From NCBI GenBank assembly GCA_021151665.1, contig JAGKWW010000026.1, positions 1-41,684 on the forward strand: DNA of 41,684 bases, in the 5' to 3' direction. Below, piece by piece: positions 40,991-41,684 of this stretch (position 1 is the first letter of the stretch; every line of letters begins with the position of its first letter). This DNA comes from Flavobacteriaceae bacterium. GTDB lineage: Bacteria; Bacteroidota; Bacteroidia; Flavobacteriales; Flavobacteriaceae. The notes under the pieces were generated by a model. That model made no database searches, was not told the origin of the DNA, and was given only the letters and a program-made list of their open reading frames with translations. A program made the position numbers and the translations under genes.

Positions 40991-41575
40991 CTAATTGGTC
41001 AAAATTATTTTATTTTTTTCGATTACTTTACGAAGGTTCATGAGCGCATACCGCATACGCCCAAGAGCCGTGTTAATACTTACCCCGGTAAGGTCGGCAA
41101 TTTCTTTAAAGCTCAGGTCCTGGTAAATGCGCATCTGAAGCACTTCCTTCTGGTCACACGGCAGCTCGTCGATAATCCTTAGCAGGTCGTTCTCAACCTG
41201 TTCTGTAATAATACGGCTCTCCACGTTCGGGCTGTTATCCGTCATGATTGAAAAGATGGAAAACTCTTCTGTCTCCCGGTGCATCGGCATCTTTTTGTTC
41301 TTCCTGAAATGGTCTACAATGAGGTTGTGCGAAATGCGCATTACCCATGGCAGGAATTTACCCTCTTCGTTATACGAATTGGATTTAAGTGTTTTTATGA
41401 CTTTGATGAAAGTATCCTGAAAGATATCGTCGGCAATATCGCGGTCTGAAACTTTGGAATAAATAAATCCATAGATTTTAGACTGGTGTCTTTTGATCAA
41501 CAGCGCGAGAGCGTTCTCATCGCCTGTAATGTAATTGTGTACGAGGACTGCGTCCGGGATTACAACATTAGCCAT
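40991..41575 (-). CDS. RNA polymerase sigma factor, sigma-70 family (ECF-like)
   Basis: A 194-residue sigma factor with only regions 2 and 4. Region 2 is at about 20-90 (YGFIYSKVSDRDIADDIFQD, then FLPWVMRISHNLIVDHFRK for -10 recognition). Region 4 is at about 130-185 (LPCDQKEVLQMRIYQDLSFK and ADLTGVSINTALGRMRYALM). No anti-sigma gene of the classical FecR or zinc type is adjacent; the only downstream gene is the 47-residue microprotein. The target promoters are unknown. A 13-base palindrome lies upstream (41622-41634). Confidence 0.93.
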   Translation of the reverse strand: MANVVIPDAVLVHNYITGDENALALLIKRHQSKIYGFIYSKVSDRDIADDIFQDTFIKVIKTLKSNSYNEEGKFLPWVMRISHNLIVDHFRKNKKMPMHRETEEFSIFSIMTDNSPNVESRIITEQVENDLLRIIDELPCDQKEVLQMRIYQDLSFKEIADLTGVSINTALGRMRYALMNLRKVIEKNKIILTN

Positions 41576-41621
41576 AGTAATACTTTTTAGGTGTTCTATT
41601 TTTGAATTTCAGGTAATATTC

Positions 41622-41634
41622 AGAACCGGGTTCT
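41622..41634. promoter_or_regulatory. Palindrome upstream of the sigma factor
   Basis: AGAACC-G-GGTTCT, a perfect 6+6 inverted repeat around one base, 47 bases before the sigma-factor ATG. It is too short with too small a loop for a terminator, so an operator is the better guess. No protein is implicated. Confidence 0.35.
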
Positions 41635-41684
41635 AAAAAATAGTTTTATACTATAAGCGATGTTAATTAAGAATTAATTGTATG

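Noticed and set aside
1..41684. Search for mobile elements, defence systems, tRNA and rRNA genes
   Set aside because: No transposase, integrase, phage, Cas or restriction gene was seen among the coding regions, and no tRNA- or rRNA-like sequence was recognised by eye.

Overview
The window looks like core chromosome of a Bacteroidota species, most likely a Flavobacterium-like member of the Flavobacteriaceae. The signs are a giant secreted protein with a type IX secretion (T9SS) type C sorting domain, a TamB gene coupled to a lipoprotein-type Omp85 partner (TamL), a BatA-type von Willebrand A protein, a DUF3667 protein, almost no Shine-Dalgarno sequences, and repeated promoters of the Bacteroidota form TTG-N17to23-TAnnTTTG. 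I see no tRNA, rRNA, IS element, prophage or CRISPR array. The species assignment is inference.

Layout. 1-3291: copper handling, with a CopA P-type ATPase (cut by the window edge), an AraC regulator carrying an HMA-like metal-binding N-terminus, and a divergent outer-membrane beta-barrel protein. 3350-10745: the tamB-tamL envelope pair. 10783-20471: single housekeeping, stress and envelope genes (type II NADH dehydrogenase, YihY/BrkB, flavin-type stress protein, GNAT, a Tyr-rich secreted protein, DUF421 with a zinc ribbon, PfpI/DJ-1, dienelactone hydrolase, DUF3667, M28 lipoprotein peptidase, a 65-residue membrane protein). 20615-21636: a tight three-gene cassette of unknown small proteins, divergent from the 1833-residue T9SS beta-helix protein (21893-27394). 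27502-29955: a DEAD-box (DEFD) helicase and a convergent lactonase. 30073-34680: a five-gene operon of BatA/vWA protein, dihydroorotase-like protein that has lost metal ligands, lipoprotein, small membrane protein and esterase. 34766-36556: an opposite-strand operon of MBL hydrolase, membrane-anchored protein and lipoprotein. 36636-38725: an unknown cytosolic protein plus a frame-disrupted downstream gene. 38809-41575: PAS-LuxR regulator, Bcp peroxiredoxin, cysteine-free endonuclease III, a 47-residue microprotein and an ECF-like sigma factor.

The least explained signals are: (1) a long composite motif found upstream of the outer-membrane barrel gene, tamB and the pfpI gene, with a TTTAGCA core placed 39, 39 and 50 bases before a TA-rich -7 element, suggesting a shared envelope or stress regulon; (2) the unknown three-gene cassette beside the T9SS giant; (3) the HMA-AraC fusion; (4) the 47-residue microprotein downstream of the sigma factor; and (5) a catalytically doubtful dihydroorotase in the BatA operon. 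None amounts to a demonstrated new system. Several ORF starts were corrected using promoters, terminators and signal peptides.
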